A stretch of 64,000 nucleotides of DNA from Mya arenaria (taxonomy: Eukaryota > Mollusca > Bivalvia > Myida > Myidae), in contig NC_069130.1 in assembly GCF_026914265.1 (NCBI RefSeq), positions 46,523,929-46,587,928 on the forward strand, in the 5' to 3' direction. The notes under the pieces were generated by a model. The model had not been told where the DNA came from. It made no database searches and saw only the letters and a list, made by a program, of their open reading frames with translations. Position 1 is the stretch's first letter. Each line of letters opens with the position of its first letter. Shown piece after piece: positions 59,520-64,000 of this stretch. A program made the translations under genes and the position numbers.

Positions 59520-62040
59520 CGTCAGATATTCCAGACTCTCGACTACGCTCTGTGCTTCATCACCATCGGATACTGATTGATCATCGTTGGATACCTCTGG
59601 AACTCGATTACGCACTTCATCATTGTCGGATATCCCTGGTTCTCGACAAGGCTCTGCGCTTCATAATCGCCGGATGCAACTTTATTATCGCCGGGAAACC
59701 CTGGTTCTAGACTAAGCTCTGCATATCTTCGATTGATATAGCTTAATAATCGGTGGATACTCCCGTTACGCGATATTCCGCTCTGAGCTTCATGACTGTG
59801 GGATATTGCTTCAGCAATGTCGAATAACTCTGTTTCTCCTTTACGCTCGGCGCTTCATCAGTCACGGATACCGCTTCAGCAATGTCCGATATCCCCGGTT
59901 CTCGATACCGTCGGATATCCCTGTTTTTCGGTTACGCTCTGACTTAATAACCGTCGGATATCCCTGTTTTTCGGTTACGCTCTGACTTAATTACCGTCGG
60001 ATATCCCTGTTTTTCGGTTACGCTCTGCACTTATTCACCGTCGGATATCCCTGTTTTTTGGTAACGCTCTGACTTAATAACCGTCGGATATCCCTGTTTT
60101 TCGGTTACGCTCTGCACTTCATCACCGTCGGATATCCCTGGTTCTCGATAACACTCTGCACTTCGTCACCGTCGGATATCCCTGGTCCTCGATAACACTC
60201 AGCACTTCATCACCGTCGGATATCCGTGGTTCTCAATAACACTCAGCACTTCATCACCGTCGGATATCCCTGTTTCTCGGTTACGCTTTGCACTTTATCA
60301 CCGTCGGATATCCCTGTTTTCGGTTACGCTCTGCACTTAATCACCGTCGGATATCCCTGTTTCTCGGTTACGCTTTGCACTTAATTACCGTCGGATATCC
60401 CTGTTTCTCGGTTACGCTTTGCACTTAATTACCGTCGGATTACCCTGTTTCTCGGTTACGCTTTGCACTTAATTACCGTCGGATATCCCAGTTTTTCGGT
60501 TACGCTTTGCACTTAATTACCGTCGGATATCCCTGTTTCTCGGTTACGCTTTGCACTTAATTACCGTCGGATATCCCAGTTTCTCGGTTACGCTTTGCAC
60601 TTAATTACCGTCGGATATCCCTGTTTCTCGGTTACGCTTTGCACTTAATTACCGTCGGATATCCCTGTTTCTCGGTTACGCTTTGCACTTAATTACCGTC
60701 GGATATCCCTGTTTCTCGGTTACGCTCTGCACTTAATTACCGTCGGATATCCCTGTTTCTCGGTTACGCTTTGCACTTAATTACCGTCGGATATCCCAGT
60801 TTTTCGGTTACGCTTTGCACTTAATTACCGTCGGATATCCCAGTTTCTCGGTTACGCTCTGCACTTAATCACCGTCGGATTTCCCTTTTTTTCGGTTACG
60901 CTCTGCACTTAATCACCGTCGGATATCCCTGTTTCTCGGTTACGCTTTGCACTTAATTACCGTCGGATATCCCTGTTTCTCGGTTACGCTTTGCACTTAA
61001 TCACCGTCGGATATCCCTGTTTCTCGGTGACGCTCTGCACTTAATCACCGTCGGATATCCCTGTTTCTCGGTGACGCTCTGCACTTAATTACCGTCGGAT
61101 ATCCCTGTTTCTCGGTTACGCTTTGCACTTAATCACCGTCGGATATCCCTGTTTCTCGGTTACGCTCTGCACTTAATCACCGTCGGATATCCCTGTTTCT
61201 CGGTTACGCTCTGCACTTAATCACCGTCGGATATCCCTGTTTCTCGGTTACTCTTTGCACTTAATTACTGTCGGATATCCCTGTTTCTCGGTTACGCTTT
61301 GCACTTAATTACAGTCGGATATCCCAGTTTCTCGGTTACTCTTTGCACTTAATTACCGTCGGATATCCCTGTTTCTCGGTTACTCTTTGCACTTAATTAC
61401 CGTCGGATATCCCAGTTTCTCGGTTACGCTTTGCACTTAATTACCGTCGGATATCCCTGTTTCTCGGTTACGCTTTGCACTTAATTACCGTCGGATATCC
61501 CTGTTTCTCGGTTACGCTTTGCACTTAATTACCGTCGGATATCCCTGTTTCTCGGTTACGCTTTGCACTTAATTACCGTCGGATATCCCTGTTTCTCGGT
61601 TACGCTCTGCACTTAATCACCGTCGGATATCCCTGTTTCTCGGTTACGCTTTGCACTTAATTACAGTCGGATATCCCTTTTTTTTCGGTTACGCTCTGCA
61701 CTTAATTACCGTCGGATATCCCTGTTTCTCGGTTACGCTCTGCACTTAATCACCGTCGGATTTCCCTTTTTTTTCGGTTACGCTCTGCACTTAATTACCG
61801 TCGGATATCCCTGTTTCTCGGTTACGCTCTGCACTTAATTACCGTCGGATATCCCTGTTTCTCGGTGACGCTCTGCACTTAATCACCGTCGGATATCCCT
61901 GTTTCTCGGATACGCTTTGCACTTAATCACCGTCGGATATCCCTGTTTCTCGGTGACGCTCTGCACTTAATCACCGTCAGATATCCCTGTTTCTCGGTTA
62001 CGCTTTGCACTTAATTACCGTCGGATAGCCCCGGTTCTCG
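59520..62040. repeat. 44-bp minisatellite, about 2.5 kb
   Basis: Monomer TTACCGTCGGATATCCCTGT then TTCTCGGTTACGCTTTGCAC then TTAA, in roughly 48 clean copies from about 59930. Divergent founders run from 59520 to 59930 with CTTCATCACCGTCGG. Recurrent variants (T/C in TTAAT(T/C)ACC, CTTTG/CTCTG, CCCTG/CCCAG) make higher-order patterns. It starts 25 bp upstream of a lectin exon. Confidence 0.95.
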
Positions 62041-62649
62041 ATTACGCTCTGAGATAAGCAAACGATCTTCAACTCACAATGCAATTGGTAACTTCTCATT
62101 TAAGATTAAGTGCAGGTAGTGTTTCGCATGCTTTCTAACATAGATATCAGAATTATAAAACATCATACTGTTTCTTGTATGCAAATACTAAATCTCTTGG
62201 ATGGTCTATTACAATGTCAATATTACATTCGTTATATAAAGCTCAATATGCTATGTTTCTGTGGGTCAGTTTTTATTAAGTTATGTCACTGAGTTCGACT
62301 TCTTATCTTTGTACGAAAATGAGTACAAACTTCATTTGTAATTATATGCTGCCAAAAGCTTATCACAGTAAGAATATAAACTAGTCACATGTATGTTAAA
62401 ATAATGATATTTTTGTACTATAATATAGTAAAGTTTTATTTGCCCACTTAAGGAATATATTGCGGGGTTAATGTCAGGGGTATGAACGTAGTTGGGCTTG
62501 TTCGTCGGACGATACTTGCAATTGCCGTAAACTGTTCATTTAAGGAATTGAAGAAGTTGAATAGGTAACTAGCCAGAAGAAAGATTTGGCAGGAAATTGA
62601 ACAGAATATCAGGGGTAGGAGCAAGTTGTGGAAACATAACATTAGATTC
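62041..62649. other. AT-rich spacer
   Basis: No supported gene or RNA. Short frames on both strands lack motifs. Confidence 0.4.
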
Positions 62650-63050
62650 ATATTAGGTGGTCTCTCAAATGCCAAAAAGTGTTGTTTGTAAGCGTTTTAG
62701 GAGGTCTTTCTTATGACTTAATATGTTGTTAGTTAGCATTTGAGAAGGTCTCTCTGATGCCAAAATGTGTTGTTGCTATGCGTTTAAAAAGGTCTCTATC
62801 ATGTCAAAATGCGTTGCTGAAATTCGCTTTAGGTGGTCTCTATTATGCCAAAATGTGTTGTTGCTATGCGTTTTAGAAGGTCTCTTTCATGTCAAAATGC
62901 GCTGCTGAAATGCGCTTGATGATGTCTCTATTATGCCTAAATGAGTTGCTGGTATGCGTTTAAGGAGGTCTCTATTATGCCTAAATGAGTTGCTGGTATG
63001 CGTTTCTGGAGGTCTCGAAAAGACCAAAATGTGTTCCTAAGATGCGTTTT
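62650..63050. repeat. second 44-bp minisatellite, unrelated sequence
   Basis: About nine diverged copies of GCGTTGCTGAAATTCGCTTT then AGGTGGTCTCTATTATGCC then AAAAT. It resumes after the inserted element at 63955-64000. Confidence 0.85.
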
Positions 63051-63954
63051 AATGCTACGTTTACACTATGTTCCCGGTGGCCACGGCAGCCCCGTTTCAG
63101 ACAACCGTGGAGAAAACGGGATAAACGTGAGACAGCGCGGGGGAACGGGATACGCAAACGTGACAGACCGTTATTGCCGTGCATGCCGGGCCAGAATTTT
63201 AAACTGTCAAAAAAATTGCCACGGCAGCCACGGCAGCCACGGTGTGGATGAGAAACGTAGTAGGTCGTAGTAAAACGGGGTAAACGCAATGACACGTGAC
63301 AGTACGTGGCAGTACGTAATAGGCCGTTACACAACTTATAAATCGTCCGTAGGGGGGCGGGAATCATATGTAATCCCCGGCATCTGAAGTTCCTTTATAG
63401 TTTTGTCACGTCGTGCTTCGTTTTGTCACGGTTTTCACGGCAAGCTAGGGTGGACGATAGCCGTTTCGTTACGTTTCATTTGCGGTGAAAACACAAAATC
63501 TTCTTCATCTTGGGAATTCATGTTTACTTGTCGAAGTATTCTGATACAGTGATTGCTGTTGCCTGGGGGATTTTCTTTATACCGTGGACACAAACGTAAT
63601 CCAAAGCTCTGCGGTGTTCGCGTTCGATGCATAGGAGGCCTTGACAAAACGTGGAAAACGCATCAGACCTTGATCAAGACGTGAACAACGTGAGGGATCC
63701 TATCAGAACGTATCGGACCGGGACGCAACGTACATGCATCCCTGGTAGACCGCGCCCGGACCTTAGTGCGCCTTGGACGAACCAATTTTTCGCCCCTACG
63801 GCTTGTCACGGTTACCTTGATAAAACGTGATGAAACTTAGCACAACCTCACAAAACATGTTTATGGAGACAAAAATGGCCAAAATCCCACGGCGCAATAC
63901 GTTTCGGGCAAACGGGGCTGCCGTGGCCACCGGGAACATAGTGTAAACGTAGCA
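63051..63954. mobile_element. 0.9-kb non-autonomous element with about 43-bp terminal repeats
   Basis: Left TGCTACGTTTACACTATG and onward through GGTGGCCACGGCAGCC is repeated in inverse at the right end for about 43 bp with almost no mismatch. The minisatellite unit GCGTTTTAG.GGTCT is split with TTA duplicated at both edges. A 3-bp TTA duplication fits PIF/Harbinger. The minus strand holds a short frame, MNSQDEEDFVFS, but no transposase. Confidence 0.8.
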
Positions 63955-64000
63955 TTAGCGGTCTGTGTAACGCGAAAATGGGTTGCTTGGATAATTTTTT

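Noticed and set aside
59930-62040. CRISPR-like array
   Set aside because: Monomers abut directly with no unique spacers, and the genome is eukaryotic. It is a minisatellite.

Overview
The window looks like a non-coding-rich, AT-rich invertebrate nuclear genome, most likely a mollusc and probably a bivalve. The reasons are short GT-AG introns, a C-type lectin exon set, tRNA-derived SINE heads, many fold-back/MITE elements and long minisatellites. The species call is inference; nothing here is prokaryotic. Only four loci look like genes, and two of those belong to one transposon.

Layout. 1-931: a decayed LINE (end of ORF1, start of ORF2). 2735-4560: a small two-exon minus-strand gene for a predicted secreted, possibly amidated propeptide, with a direct repeat on each side. 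4981-8540: a run of fold-back elements and a GCGGCC-rich satellite-like array. About 8990-55395: a large tandem array of a 12.6-kb unit. Unit 0 (8990-14415) is old and partial, unit 1 (16858-27705) is partial, unit 2 (34184-46768) is the most complete, and unit 3 (46769-55395) is truncated at its 37-bp minisatellite. Each unit carries minus-strand LINE reverse-transcriptase debris, a 94-nt hairpin, two short conserved open exons, a 37-bp minisatellite (units 0-2), a GTCGGTGTC low-complexity block (units 0-2) and MITEs whose presence or absence dates the duplications. A 1.84-kb near-perfect palindrome (14416-16255) lies at the end of unit 0.

The standout is 27704-34183, a structurally whole 6.48-kb cut-and-paste transposon between units 1 and 2. 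Its two genes converge. One encodes a 581-aa SAP + SWIM + YqaJ-nuclease protein (plus strand, 3 exons). The other encodes a 521-aa THAP + DDE transposase (minus strand, 3 exons). All splice phases close exactly. The architecture fits the ISL2EU (IS4EU) superfamily. The unit 2/unit 3 junction at 46765-46770 preserves the empty target site and indicates a 2-bp AT duplication.

Right end. A minus-strand C-type lectin domain gene has three phase-compatible exons (58282-59495) lying between two minisatellites. Its 33-bp downstream array is in frame with the last exon seen. A 2.1-kb array of 44-bp repeats (59930-62040) follows. A second, unrelated 44-bp array is interrupted by a 0.9-kb element with long, nearly perfect terminal inverted repeats (63051-63954).
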